Assembly (NCBI GenBank): GCA_024236495.1 | Contig: JACKKJ010000002.1 | Coordinates: 366,501-430,500 of the forward strand | Direction: 5' to 3' | Source: Paracoccaceae bacterium | GTDB taxonomy: Bacteria > Pseudomonadota > Alphaproteobacteria > Rhodobacterales > Rhodobacteraceae | DNA length: 64,000 bases | Shown: positions 1 through 8,188 of the stretch, in pieces | How the letters are laid out: each line of letters opens with the position of its first letter | Position numbering within the stretch: the stretch's first letter is position 1 | The notes under the pieces: model-generated | The model's input: only the letters and a program-made list of their open reading frames with translations | Databases searched by the model: none | What the model was told of the DNA's origin: nothing | Translations under genes and position numbers: made by a program

Positions 1-1
1 G

Positions 2-14
2 CATGGCGCCCTCC
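2..14 (-). promoter_or_regulatory. Ribosome binding site and start codon of a gene leaving the window
   Basis: On the minus strand a GGAGGG Shine-Dalgarno sequence sits six bases before an ATG at positions 4 to 2, so a gene probably starts here and runs off the left edge. Only its first codon is inside the window, so no product can be named. It would be read in the same direction as trcR, after the trcR terminator. Confidence 0.45.
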
Positions 15-55
15 GGCCAGAACTCCGCAAGAAGGGTATCGCAGGCGCCCGCAAA

Positions 56-86
56 CGAAAACCCCGGCGCCAGGGCCGGGGTTTCG
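56..86 (-). terminator. Rho-independent terminator of trcR
   Basis: A near-perfect inverted repeat (CGAAACCCCGGC pairing with GCCGGGGTTTTCG) begins four bases after the trcR stop codon. Read on the minus strand the 3' arm ends in TTTTCGTTTG, the usual GC-stem plus T-rich tail. Confidence 0.75.
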
Positions 87-89
87 CGA

Positions 90-851
90 TCACTTGTCGT
101 CTTCGTCGTCTTCGTCGTCGTCGCCTTGCGGCAGGTTGAAGAAGCTCTCGGCATCCGAATAGTCGCGCGCGCTCTTTTCGTCCTCTTCCTCGTCCGGCTT
201 GCTGAGGCTGAAGTTCTCAAGCCCGGCGATGTTCGAGGGCATCCGCGGTTCGGTGGACATGCCCAGCGACTGTTCGGTCGAGACGAGCTTGCGACGTTCG
301 TCATCGCTCATCACGACGCCGTCTGCGGCCTTCTTCCGGGCGGCCTTCTGCACCGCGGAATCGAGCTCCGACTGGCGGCACAGGCCCAGCGCGACCGGAT
401 CGATCGGCGTGATGTTCTGGATGTTCCAGTGCGTCCGTTCGCGGATCGAGGCGATGGTGGGCTTGGTCGTGCCGACCAGCTTGCCGATCTGCGCGTCGGT
501 CAGTTCCGGGTGGAACTTGACCAGCCACAGGATCGCCGCCGGGCGATCCTGACGCTTGGAAAGCGGGGTGTAGCGCGGACCACGGCGCTTTTCCTCGCCC
601 TGGGCGGCGGCATTGTACTTCAGCTTCAGCTTGTGCAGCGGATCCTGTTCGGCCTTGCCGATCTCGGAGGCGTCAAGCTGGTTGTTGGCGACCGGGTCGA
701 AACCCTTCACGCCGGTTGCCACATCGCCATCGGCGATGCCCTGCACTTCCAGTTCGTGCAATCCGCAGAAATCGGCGATCTGCTTGAAGCTGATCGTGGT
801 GTTGTCGATCAGCCAGACAGCGGTCGCCTTGGCCATCAAGGGTTTCGTCAT
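90..851 (-). CDS. trcR: Cell-cycle transcriptional regulator TrcR (DUF1013 family)
   Basis: A 253-residue protein recognised as the alphaproteobacterial DUF1013 family, named TrcR for its role as a transcriptional regulator linked to the cell cycle. The N-terminal half is the conserved part, including a segment around residues 45-60 (FDPVANNQLDASEI) and a helix-turn-helix-like stretch (LTDAQIGKLVGTTKPTI) near the middle. The C-terminus is a very acidic Asp/Glu tail with no likely fold. The ATG at 851 is preferred over an upstream in-frame ATG at 944 because an AGGAGA ribosome binding site lies just before it and the extra 31 residues are low-complexity. It is monocistronic with its own terminator. 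The DNA-binding role comes from the family, not from a proven motif here. Confidence 0.88.
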   Translation of the reverse strand: MTKPLMAKATAVWLIDNTTISFKQIADFCGLHELEVQGIADGDVATGVKGFDPVANNQLDASEIGKAEQDPLHKLKLKYNAAAQGEEKRRGPRYTPLSKRQDRPAAILWLVKFHPELTDAQIGKLVGTTKPTIASIRERTHWNIQNITPIDPVALGLCRQSELDSAVQKAARKKAADGVVMSDDERRKLVSTEQSLGMSTEPRMPSNIAGLENFSLSKPDEEEDEKSARDYSDAESFFNLPQGDDDEDDEDDK

Positions 852-1001
852 CGGATCTCTCCTATGCTTGGCCCCGCCGGGACCGGACAAATCTTTCCCA
901 CGCCGGGAAAACGGCTGCGGCCTTTTCGGGGACCGCCTTTCCACGTTTTCGGGGAAGTTGCCGGGCTATATAGTCGCCCCGGACCGTCAAGGGAAGAGAA
1001 A

Positions 1002-1631
1002 ATGCGACTGCTGGCCGCCCTGATCCTGGCCGCCGCCCCCGCCTGGGCGGAGGGTGAACGCGCCGGGGATTTCGATTACTACATCCTCTCGCTCAGCTGG
1101 TCGCCCGGCTGGTGCGAACGCGAAGGCGACGAACGGCAGGCGCTGGAATGCCGCGCTGGCGCCGACCGGGGCTTCACCCTGCACGGGCTTTGGCCGCAAT
1201 ACGACTTCGGCTGGCCAAGCTGGTGCTACGGCGCGGGCCGCGATCCGGACCGGGCTGAAATCGCGCTGATGACCGACATCATGGGGTCGGCCGGCCTGGT
1301 CCGTCACGAATGGCGCAAGCACGGAAGCTGTTCGGGGATGGACGCGGGCGCCTATTTCGATCTGTCGCGCCGCGCCTATGAAAGCATCGTCCTGCCCGAG
1401 GTGCTGGAAGATCTGGACCGCGACGTGAAGCTGCCCGCCTCGGTCGTCGAGGATGCCTTTGTCGAGGCGAACCCGGGCCTTGCGCGCAATGCCATCACAA
1501 TCACCTGCAAGGGCGGCATGATCGAGGAGGCCCGGATCTGCCTGTCGCGCGACCTGACGCCGCGTCCCTGCGGCCTTGATGCGCAGCGCGATTGCCGGAT
1601 GCCCGACGCGCTGATGCCCGCGGTCCGCTAG
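1002..1631 (+). CDS. Secreted ribonuclease T2 family protein
   Basis: A 209-residue precursor with a clear signal peptide (about residues 1-17, ending PAWAEG). Both active-site signatures of RNase T2 are intact: CAS I as TLHGLWPQ with His61, and CAS II as HEWRKHGSC with His102, Glu103 and His107. Family members cleave single-stranded RNA through a 2',3'-cyclic phosphate intermediate, here presumably in the periplasm or outside the cell. Several cysteines (around 38, 50, 75, 110 and the C-terminus) fit the disulfides typical of the family. It lies divergent from trcR and appears to be a single-gene unit. The length is slightly under typical T2 enzymes but the catalytic core is complete. Confidence 0.9.
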   Translation: MRLLAALILAAAPAWAEGERAGDFDYYILSLSWSPGWCEREGDERQALECRAGADRGFTLHGLWPQYDFGWPSWCYGAGRDPDRAEIALMTDIMGSAGLVRHEWRKHGSCSGMDAGAYFDLSRRAYESIVLPEVLEDLDRDVKLPASVVEDAFVEANPGLARNAITITCKGGMIEEARICLSRDLTPRPCGLDAQRDCRMPDALMPAVR

Positions 1632-1685
1632 GCCGCGGGGCCGCGCGGGGTTGATTTGCGCGGTGACAGGGCTAAGATTCATTTC

Positions 1686-2030
1686 ATGACGGTGCAGACG
1701 CCGACCCAGTTTCCCGCCTCTCCCGTGGCCGACCAGGTCGCGTTCGACCGTGCCGAGCTTTCTGCGATTCTCACGCTTTACGGCCGCATGGTCGCGGCCG
1801 GCGAATGGCGCGACTATGCCATGTCCTTTCTGCGCGACGTGGCGGTCTTTTCGGTGTTCCGCCGCGCGGCGGAATTCCCGCTTTACCGGATCGAGAAGCG
1901 CCCGAAGCTGCGGGCGCGGCAGGGCATGTATTCGGTCGTCGGCATGGACGGCCAGATCCTGAAGCGCGGACACGATCTGCCCACCGTGCTGCGCGTCCTG
2001 GAACGCAAGCTGATTCGCCCGGTCGAGTAG
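1686..2030 (+). CDS. DUF2794 family protein
   Basis: A 114-residue protein matching the short alphaproteobacterial DUF2794 family, whose function is unknown. The conserved centre is visible (LTLYGRMVAAGEWRDYA and then FRRAAEFPLYRIEKRP). There is no signal peptide or membrane segment, so it is probably cytoplasmic. The ATG at 1686 is chosen over an in-frame TTG at 1656 because family homology starts near it; no strong ribosome binding site supports either start. It ends convergently with the NlpC/P60 gene. Confidence 0.8.
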   Translation: MTVQTPTQFPASPVADQVAFDRAELSAILTLYGRMVAAGEWRDYAMSFLRDVAVFSVFRRAAEFPLYRIEKRPKLRARQGMYSVVGMDGQILKRGHDLPTVLRVLERKLIRPVE

Positions 2031-2039
2031 GTCTGGCAC

Positions 2040-2885
2040 CTACCCCGGCTGTTCGGGAAGGATCCGCCTTGCCCGGATCACCGGGCCGCCGCCCTGCGCC
2101 GCGATCCGGCCGATGGCCTCGGTTATCCCCTCGACCACCACCGACATGAAGTGGCCGGTCGCGTGGATCATCCTTTCGGGGCCGAGCGCGATCGCGACAT
2201 GTCCTTTCCAGAACAAGAGGTCGTTGCGTCGAAACGGGCCGGTCGTCGCGATGTCGACACCGACCCCGTCGGCCTGCATGTCGCTGTCGCCCGGACAGGC
2301 GATCCCGCAGGCCAGAAGCGCCGCCTGCGCGAGGCCCGAACAATCTATGCCCGAACGGCTGTTGCCGCCCCAAAGATAGGGGGTGCCCAGAAACATCTCG
2401 GCCACGGCGGCGGGATCCTGGGCGCGGTCGCCAAGAGGGCGCAGGTGCCGGGCGACGACGAAGCGGCCATCGTCCGTCCTTGCGAACCGTTCCCCGGTCT
2501 CCGTGATCTTCAGCCTTGCACCCAGGCTCAGAAGCGCGGTCTCCTTCGTCTTGATGTCCGGCGCGGGGTAAAGATGCGTCGCATGGGCCGCGACCCAGTG
2601 TGTCGGCGCCTCGGCGGGGGCAAGCACCGCGGCGTCGAGATAGCCGCAGTAGCCGTCCTTGTCGGAACGGACAAAGGCGAAACCGTCCTGCCGTTCAAGG
2701 ACCAGGACGGCATCGCCCATCAGAAGCTGCCGGTCACGCCGACCGCCGGGGGCCGCCAGAAGATCGGTCAGGGGTGGCACGATCCGCGCGGCTTCACCCT
2801 CGACGAAGCGGTCGGCCGTGACCCGGCCCTTGAGCGAGACATGTGCCACGCGGGCGTTCGCGGGGGTGAGACGCCGATCGGTCAC
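2040..2885 (-). CDS. NlpC/P60 family C40 peptidase with N-terminal SH3-like region
   Basis: A 281-residue cell-wall hydrolase-type protein. The C-terminal half is an NlpC/P60 domain with the catalytic Cys182 in SGIDCSGL, His229 in WKGHVAIALG, and a third polar residue probably His241 in IHATG. Residues about 50-150 look like two bacterial SH3 modules. This architecture resembles gamma-D-Glu-diamino acid endopeptidases that cleave murein peptides. No signal peptide is seen, so it may act on imported muropeptides. The GTG start at 2885 overlaps the stop of the upstream aminopeptidase gene in GTGA, so the two are translationally coupled, which fits a joint role in peptide turnover or cell-wall recycling. 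Confidence 0.87.
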   Translation of the reverse strand: MTDRRLTPANARVAHVSLKGRVTADRFVEGEAARIVPPLTDLLAAPGGRRDRQLLMGDAVLVLERQDGFAFVRSDKDGYCGYLDAAVLAPAEAPTHWVAAHATHLYPAPDIKTKETALLSLGARLKITETGERFARTDDGRFVVARHLRPLGDRAQDPAAVAEMFLGTPYLWGGNSRSGIDCSGLAQAALLACGIACPGDSDMQADGVGVDIATTGPFRRNDLLFWKGHVAIALGPERMIHATGHFMSVVVEGITEAIGRIAAQGGGPVIRARRILPEQPG

Positions 2886-4267
2886 AGGCCAAGAACCCCC
2901 GGCAGGGCCGCAAGGATCGCGCGGGCCCCCTGCGCCGCGCCGCCTTTCGGGCGGGCGGGCTGCGCTGTCGGTTGCCAGCCGTAGATGTCGAAATGAACGT
3001 AGCGCGGGGTTTCGGTCACGAAGCGGCGCAGGAACAGCGCGGCAGTGATCGACCCGGCCATCCCGCCGGAAGGCGCGTTGTCAAGATCGGCGATGGCAGG
3101 TTCGATCAGCGATTCGTAAGGCTCCCAGAAGGGCATCCGCCACAACGGGTCGGCCACGCTGCCGCCCGCCGCCGCAAGCGCCGCCGCCACCCCGTCGTCG
3201 TCGCAGTAGAAAGGCGCGAGGTCGGGCCCCACGGCCACCCGCGCGGCGCCGGTCAGCGTCGCAACGGAGATGACAAGGTCTGGCCGTTCCTCGTCGGCAA
3301 GCGCCAAGGCATCCGCCAGCACCAGCCGCCCCTCTGCATCGGTGTTGTTGATCTCGACCGTCAGGCCCTTGCGGCTGGTCAGCACATCCTGAGGCCGAAA
3401 CGCGTTCCCTCCGACCGCGTTTTCCACCGCCGGCACCAGGACGCGCAGCCTGATCCGCAGGCCAAGCGCCATGATGGTGCGCGCCAGCCCCATCACGGTC
3501 GCCGCCCCGCCCATGTCCTTCTTCATCAGCCCCATGGAAGATGCCGGCTTGAGGTCGAGCCCGCCGGTATCGAAGCACACGCCCTTGCCGACAAGCGTGA
3601 GGGCCGGCCCATCGGTTCCCCAGCGCATGTCCAGAAGCCGCGGCGCGCGGGACGAGGCGCGCCCGACCGCATGGATCATCGGGAATCCTTCGCCGGAAAG
3701 ATCGTCGCCGCGGATCACCCGTGTCGTGGCCCCGAACGCACCGGCCAGGGCGAGGAAGGCCTGTTCAAGTTCTTCCGGCCCCATGTCGGAGGCGGGGGTG
3801 TTGATCAGGTCGCGGGTCAGGCATTCGCCTTCGGCGATGGCGCGGATGCGGGCGCCGTCGACGCCGCCCGGCAGGACCAGCCGCGCCTTCTGCGGTGCGT
3901 CGGATTTGTAGCGGGTGAAGCGATAGGCGGCGAGAAGCCAGCCCAGCGCCGCCTCTTCCGCCTCGGCGCCGGTCATCGGCGTCGCGATGGCCCAGGTCCC
4001 CTCGGGCAGACGCGCCGCCGCGCGCGCGACGTGGAACCGTCCGCGCCGCCGCTTTGCCGCCGTCCCCATGCCCAGAAGCGCGCCGGCGGGGCGACCATCC
4101 GGCCCCGGCAGCACGCAAAGCTGACCCAGCGCGCCCGAGAACCCGTTCGCCGAAGCCCAGGCCGAAGGCCCTTCGCCCAGCGAAGGGCCCAGTTCGGCAA
4201 GCCCGCCGTCCTGAACAAGATGAAGGGGAAGCGCATCTGCGCCCGGTTCGACAAGGATCGAGGTCAT
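2882..4267 (-). CDS. M17 (leucyl) aminopeptidase family protein
   Basis: A 461-residue metallo-aminopeptidase of the leucyl aminopeptidase/PepA family, which removes N-terminal residues from peptides using two metal ions. The metal and active-site signatures are present: VGKGVCFDTGG (Lys228, Asp233) and the family hallmark NTDAEGR at residues 308-314. The poorly conserved N-terminal domain occupies about the first 150 residues. The start at ATG 4267 is chosen over a TTG four codons upstream. It is the first gene of a two-gene unit with the coupled NlpC/P60 peptidase. It looks intact and is probably cytoplasmic. Confidence 0.88.
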   Translation of the reverse strand: MTSILVEPGADALPLHLVQDGGLAELGPSLGEGPSAWASANGFSGALGQLCVLPGPDGRPAGALLGMGTAAKRRRGRFHVARAAARLPEGTWAIATPMTGAEAEEAALGWLLAAYRFTRYKSDAPQKARLVLPGGVDGARIRAIAEGECLTRDLINTPASDMGPEELEQAFLALAGAFGATTRVIRGDDLSGEGFPMIHAVGRASSRAPRLLDMRWGTDGPALTLVGKGVCFDTGGLDLKPASSMGLMKKDMGGAATVMGLARTIMALGLRIRLRVLVPAVENAVGGNAFRPQDVLTSRKGLTVEINNTDAEGRLVLADALALADEERPDLVISVATLTGAARVAVGPDLAPFYCDDDGVAAALAAAGGSVADPLWRMPFWEPYESLIEPAIADLDNAPSGGMAGSITAALFLRRFVTETPRYVHFDIYGWQPTAQPARPKGGAAQGARAILAALPGVLGL

Positions 4268-4328
4268 GGCTGGTCCCAAGCTGGAAACTTGCGCCAGCCT
4301 AATGGCTTGCCCGGCCGCCGCAAGCCCC

Positions 4329-4709
4329 TCAGACCGTCATGTCGTGCAGATCCCATACGGCGGTCAGCGACCGCTGGCCGATCCGTTCCAGCCGGGCAAG
4401 GACCGCGGCCTGCGCAGCCATGTCGCCCGCCTCCGTCACGCGGATCAGGTCGCGCGCCACGCGCGACACGCTGGTCATGCCGACCTGGGTGCCGACCTGC
4501 CCCAGCATCCGCGCCGATTTGACAAGCTGCGCCCGCTGCCCTTGGGCCAGGCAGTGGCGAAGATCCTGCAAACGCGCGGCAAGATCCTCCATAGCCCGGC
4601 TGATGAGCCGTTCGGCGCCGCGTTCCCCCAATTCGGCGTAGATCGCGGACAATGCATCCGGATCCAGCCGCACGCCTTCGTCATGGCGCAACCTGGCAAG
4701 TTCTGCCAC
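4329..4709 (-). CDS. HPt-like helical protein lacking the usual phosphorylatable histidine
   Basis: A 126-residue all-helical protein. Residues 62-90 (SARMLGQVGTQVGMTSVS and following) resemble the core of histidine phosphotransfer domains (HxxxGxxxxxG), but the position expected to carry histidine is Ala66/Arg67. The only histidines nearby are outside this helix (His52). It may be a non-phosphorylated HPt-fold protein, such as a response-regulator-binding decoy, or an unrelated four-helix bundle. No signal peptide or membrane segment is present. It lies just upstream of the aminopeptidase gene on the same strand, about 60 bases away. The coding frame is confident; the function is not. Confidence 0.6.
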   Translation of the reverse strand: MAELARLRHDEGVRLDPDALSAIYAELGERGAERLISRAMEDLAARLQDLRHCLAQGQRAQLVKSARMLGQVGTQVGMTSVSRVARDLIRVTEAGDMAAQAAVLARLERIGQRSLTAVWDLHDMTV

Positions 4710-4854
4710 CCTTCACCCTCCTTGCCGCACCCCTGCGGATGGGGGAGTCTTGCGCCCGCGATGTCAAGAAAACCTTGATTGCCGAACCAGAAACATCTCG
4801 AATTCGAACGATCCAGACTGTATGCAGGCGCAGAAAGAAACGCGAGGCGACCCC

Positions 4855-5502
4855 ATGCACCACGTCCGGCCGCTGCCGTCCTATCTTGTCCACCGCTATC
4901 ATGGCTGGAAAGCCACGACCTGGACGGAGAACCGCGCCTGGTACCGTCGGCTGGCCGACGAGGGCCAGCGCCCGCGTGCGATGGTGATTTCCTGCTGCGA
5001 CAGCCGGGTTCATGTCACCTCGATCTTCGGTGCGGATTCAGGAGAATTCTTCATCCACCGCAACATCGCGAACCTGGTACCGCCCTACAGCCCCGACGGC
5101 GAACATCACGGAACGTCCGCCACGGTGGAATTCGCCGTCACGACGCTTAAGGTCGCGCACATCATCATCGTGGGTCATTCCCTTTGCGGCGGGGTGAAAG
5201 GGTGCCATGACATGTGCACCGGCCAGGCACCCGAGCTTGAAGAAAAGTCGAGCTTCGTCGGCCGCTGGATGGATCTTCTGCGGCCAGGATTCGAGCGGAT
5301 CAAGGACAAGCCCGAGGATCAGCGGCTGCGCGCACTCGAAAAGGAATCGGTGCTGATCAGCCTTGAGAACCTGATGACTTTCCCCTTCGTGCGCGAGGCG
5401 GTCGAGGCAGACGAACTGACGCTGCACGGCCTTTGGACCGACATCGGCGCCGGCGGTCTGGAACAATACGACCCGGCAAGCGGCACCTTCGTCCCGCTTT
5501 GA
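4855..5502 (+). CDS. Beta-class carbonic anhydrase
   Basis: A 215-residue beta-carbonic anhydrase, which interconverts CO2 and bicarbonate with a catalytic zinc. The zinc ligands are visible as Cys48 in SCCDSRV (with the Asp49-Arg51 dyad), His108 and Cys111 in GHSLCGG. The ATG at 4855 follows a GAGG ribosome binding site; upstream in-frame ATGs at 4750 and 4822 would add a non-conserved tail. It is followed about 60 bases later by an SbtA-type bicarbonate permease and its PII-like partner on the same strand, so the three likely work together in bicarbonate acquisition or retention. Confidence 0.92.
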   Translation: MHHVRPLPSYLVHRYHGWKATTWTENRAWYRRLADEGQRPRAMVISCCDSRVHVTSIFGADSGEFFIHRNIANLVPPYSPDGEHHGTSATVEFAVTTLKVAHIIIVGHSLCGGVKGCHDMCTGQAPELEEKSSFVGRWMDLLRPGFERIKDKPEDQRLRALEKESVLISLENLMTFPFVREAVEADELTLHGLWTDIGAGGLEQYDPASGTFVPL

Positions 5503-5563
5503 CAGGCCCTTGTTTCAGAGTCCCTGATTTCTATCTATCAGCGGAACTCGGACGGAGCGGGGC

Positions 5564-6541
5564 ATGGAAGCAATCCCTTCGATCATGGCGCAGAACCTGC
5601 TGTCGCCAATCGTCCTGAGCTTTGCTCTGGGGCTTTTCGCATCCCTGGCGCGCTCCAATCTCTCGGTGCCGGAGGCGGCGGCCAAGGCGCTGTCTCTCTA
5701 CCTTCTCTTCGCGATCGGCTTCAAAGGGGGGGCGAGCGTCGCGGCCCACGGCCTGGACGGATCCCTTGCAGCCTCACTCGTCGCGGGCGTCGCGCTGAGC
5801 TTCGTGATCCCCTTTGTCGCATTTGGCCTTCTGCGCGCCATGACGCGGCTTTCCGCGGTCGATGCGGCGGCCGTAGCAGGCCACTACGGCTCGATCTCGA
5901 TCGTGACCTTCGTGTCCGCCACTGCCATCCTCGCCAGCCGAGCCATTGATTACGAAGGTTATATGGTCGCCGTCGCCGCCGCGATGGAGGCCCCTGCAAT
6001 CATAGCCGCTCTTTGGCTGGCGACACGGGCCGGGACCGGGGCGCGGATGGACCGCGAGCTATGGCGCGAAGTCTTGCTCAACGGCTCCATCGTGCTCCTG
6101 ATCGGAGCCTTCATGATCGGCGCCATCACCGGCGAGCGCGGCTTGAAAGAGATCGAGAGCTTCATCGTCTCGCCTTTCAAGGGCGTGCTGTGTCTCTTCC
6201 TGCTCGACATGGGGTTGGTGGCCGGGCGCGGCCTCAGGCAGGCGCGCTCGGTCCTGTCGCCGGGGGCATTTGCCTTCGCGGTGCTGATGCCGCTGGTCGG
6301 CGCGGCCCTGGCGATGCCGGTGGCCGCCGCGCTTGGGCTGAGCGCCGGCGGAACGGCGCTGCTGATGGTGCTGTCCGCCTCCGCCTCTTATATCGCGGTC
6401 CCCGCGGCCATGCGTGTCGCGCTGCCCGAGGCGAACCCGTCGATCTACCTGACCCTTTCGCTGGGCGTGACCTTCCCATTCAACCTGGCGCTTGGCATTC
6501 CCATCTATATCGCGCTGGCTGAGATCATCGGCGGAGTCTGA
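5564..6541 (+). CDS. sbtA: SbtA-type sodium-dependent bicarbonate transporter
   Basis: A 325-residue integral membrane protein with about ten hydrophobic helices, matching the SbtA (former DUF897) family. Recognisable conserved segments include the N-terminal LSFALGLFASLARSNLSVP, the GFKGG loop and the mid-protein AGHYGSISIVTF. In cyanobacteria SbtA imports bicarbonate with sodium. The PII-like gene starts two bases after its stop codon, so the pair is almost certainly co-translated. The carbonic anhydrase upstream supports bicarbonate as substrate, though transport has rarely been tested in alphaproteobacteria. Confidence 0.85.
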   Translation: MEAIPSIMAQNLLSPIVLSFALGLFASLARSNLSVPEAAAKALSLYLLFAIGFKGGASVAAHGLDGSLAASLVAGVALSFVIPFVAFGLLRAMTRLSAVDAAAVAGHYGSISIVTFVSATAILASRAIDYEGYMVAVAAAMEAPAIIAALWLATRAGTGARMDRELWREVLLNGSIVLLIGAFMIGAITGERGLKEIESFIVSPFKGVLCLFLLDMGLVAGRGLRQARSVLSPGAFAFAVLMPLVGAALAMPVAAALGLSAGGTALLMVLSASASYIAVPAAMRVALPEANPSIYLTLSLGVTFPFNLALGIPIYIALAEIIGGV

Positions 6542-6543
6542 AA

Positions 6544-6855
6544 ATGCAGATGCACGTCGCGAAACGTGTCGAGATCATCATCGAAGCCCCGCTTGAGCGG
6601 CGGCTGCTGGACACCATTTCGGAGGCCGGCGTGACGGGGTTCACCGTGCTGCCGGTTCTGGGCGGCTCCGGCCGCTCCGGCCGCTGGAGCCGGGAGGGCC
6701 AGGTTTCAGCCGCGGGCGGAATGGTCGCGGTCGTGTGCATCGTGCGCCCCGAACGCGTTGACAAGCTGCTCGAGGCCGCCTTCGAGGTCGTCGAACGGCA
6801 CATCGGGGTGGTGTCCGTGACGGACTGCCAGGTGCTTCGGGCAGAACGGTTCTAG
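6544..6855 (+). CDS. sbtB: PII-like regulator of the SbtA transporter (SbtB type)
   Basis: A 103-residue PII-superfamily protein with the ferredoxin-like core (VEIIIEAPLERRLLDTI at the start and a C-terminal VERHIGVVSVTDCQVL strand). In cyanobacteria the SbtB partner binds adenyl nucleotides and gates SbtA. The T-loop region (about residues 38-58) is Gly/Ser-rich and lacks the uridylylated tyrosine of GlnB. The protein ends without the cysteine-bearing C-terminal loop of many cyanobacterial SbtB proteins, so redox control is unlikely. It starts two bases after sbtA. Confidence 0.82.
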   Translation: MQMHVAKRVEIIIEAPLERRLLDTISEAGVTGFTVLPVLGGSGRSGRWSREGQVSAAGGMVAVVCIVRPERVDKLLEAAFEVVERHIGVVSVTDCQVLRAERF

Positions 6856-6912
6856 GCCGGCGGCCTCGCAGCCCCTCTTGGGCATGGCGCTGTCCTGCGA
6901 TACTCTCGCCAC

Positions 6913-8166
6913 ATGCCTGCCCTGTGCCGCGACTGTCTGACGCCTTTCGATACCGGCGCGCGTTGCCCCGCCTGCCGGTCGCCCCGTGTCCTGTCGCATC
7001 CCGAGCTGTTCCGGCTTTCCATCGCGCACATGGATTGCGACGCCTTCTACGCGAGCGTGGAAAAGCGCGACAATCCCGACTTGCGCGACAAGCCGGTGAT
7101 CGTCGGCGGCGCGCATCGCGGGGTTGTATCGACCTGCTGCTACCTCGCGCGGATCAGGGGCGTGCGGTCCGCCATGCCGATGTTCCAGGCGCTTCGGCTT
7201 TGCCCCGAGGCGGTGGTCATCAAGCCGCGCGGGTCGCACTATGCCGCGGTGTCCAAGCAGATCCGCGCGCTGATGGACGATCTGACCCCGGTGATCGAAC
7301 CGCTGTCGCTGGACGAGGCGTTCCTTGACCTGACCGGGACGGAGCGGCTGCATCACGCGCCGCCTGCGGTCATGCTCGCGCGGCTTCTGAAACGGATGGA
7401 GGATGAACTTGGCCTGACCGGCTCGGTCGGCCTGTCGCACAACAAGTTCCTGGCCAAGGTCGCCTCGGACCTCGACAAGCCGCGCGGGTTTTCGGTGATC
7501 GGCAAGGGCGACACCGCCGCCTTCCTGAAGGGCAAGCCGGTTCGCATGATCTGGGGCGTCGGGCTTGCCACCCAGACGACGCTCGAATCGGCGGGCATCC
7601 GAACCTTCGATGACCTGGAAAGATGGGATCGCAAGGATCTGACGGCACGGTTCGGTGCGATCGGCGACCGGCTTTGGCATCTGGCGCGCGGCGTGGATCA
7701 CCGTCGCGTAAACCCGAACGAACCGATGCGCTCGATCTCGGCCGAAACGACATTTGACGAGGATACCTCGGACAGGGATCTTCTGGACGGCCATGTCTGG
7801 CGGCTGGCGGAACGGGTCGCGGACCGCGCGAAAGCCAAGGATCTGGCGGGCCGCACGGTGACGCTGAAGCTCAAGCGTGCCGACTTCACCGCGATCACCC
7901 GGCGCCACACGCTGCGCGAACCGACACAGACCGCCGACCGCATCTACCGCGAGGGCGCGGACTTGCTTGGCCAGGTCAGGGAACCGGGGCCCTTCCGGCT
8001 GATCGGGGTCGGCATTTCGGATCTGACCGACGACCGGGCAGCGGACCTGACGGGCGACCTGCTGGACCCGCAGGCAGCGCGGCGCGCCGGCGCCGAACGC
8101 GCCACCGACGCGATCCGTGCGCGCTTTGGCAAGGACGCGATCGTCAAGGGCCGCAGCCTGCGCTGA
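6913..8166 (+). CDS. dinB: DNA polymerase IV (Y family)
   Basis: A 417-residue translesion polymerase. Catalytic carboxylates are in HMDCDAFYASVE (Asp41) and SLDEAFLD (Asp134, Glu135). A short N-terminal extension carries four cysteines (5, 8, 18, 21) arranged as CxxC...CxxC, likely a small zinc ribbon. The little-finger domain follows at about residues 270-380, and a C-terminal basic tail may hold a clamp-binding site. No strong ribosome binding site precedes the ATG. It sits downstream of the sbtAB unit but is functionally unrelated. No LexA-type operator is evident in the 57 bases upstream. Confidence 0.93.
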   Translation: MPALCRDCLTPFDTGARCPACRSPRVLSHPELFRLSIAHMDCDAFYASVEKRDNPDLRDKPVIVGGAHRGVVSTCCYLARIRGVRSAMPMFQALRLCPEAVVIKPRGSHYAAVSKQIRALMDDLTPVIEPLSLDEAFLDLTGTERLHHAPPAVMLARLLKRMEDELGLTGSVGLSHNKFLAKVASDLDKPRGFSVIGKGDTAAFLKGKPVRMIWGVGLATQTTLESAGIRTFDDLERWDRKDLTARFGAIGDRLWHLARGVDHRRVNPNEPMRSISAETTFDEDTSDRDLLDGHVWRLAERVADRAKAKDLAGRTVTLKLKRADFTAITRRHTLREPTQTADRIYREGADLLGQVREPGPFRLIGVGISDLTDDRAADLTGDLLDPQAARRAGAERATDAIRARFGKDAIVKGRSLR

Positions 8167-8188
8167 TCATCCTTCGGTCGACCGGCGG

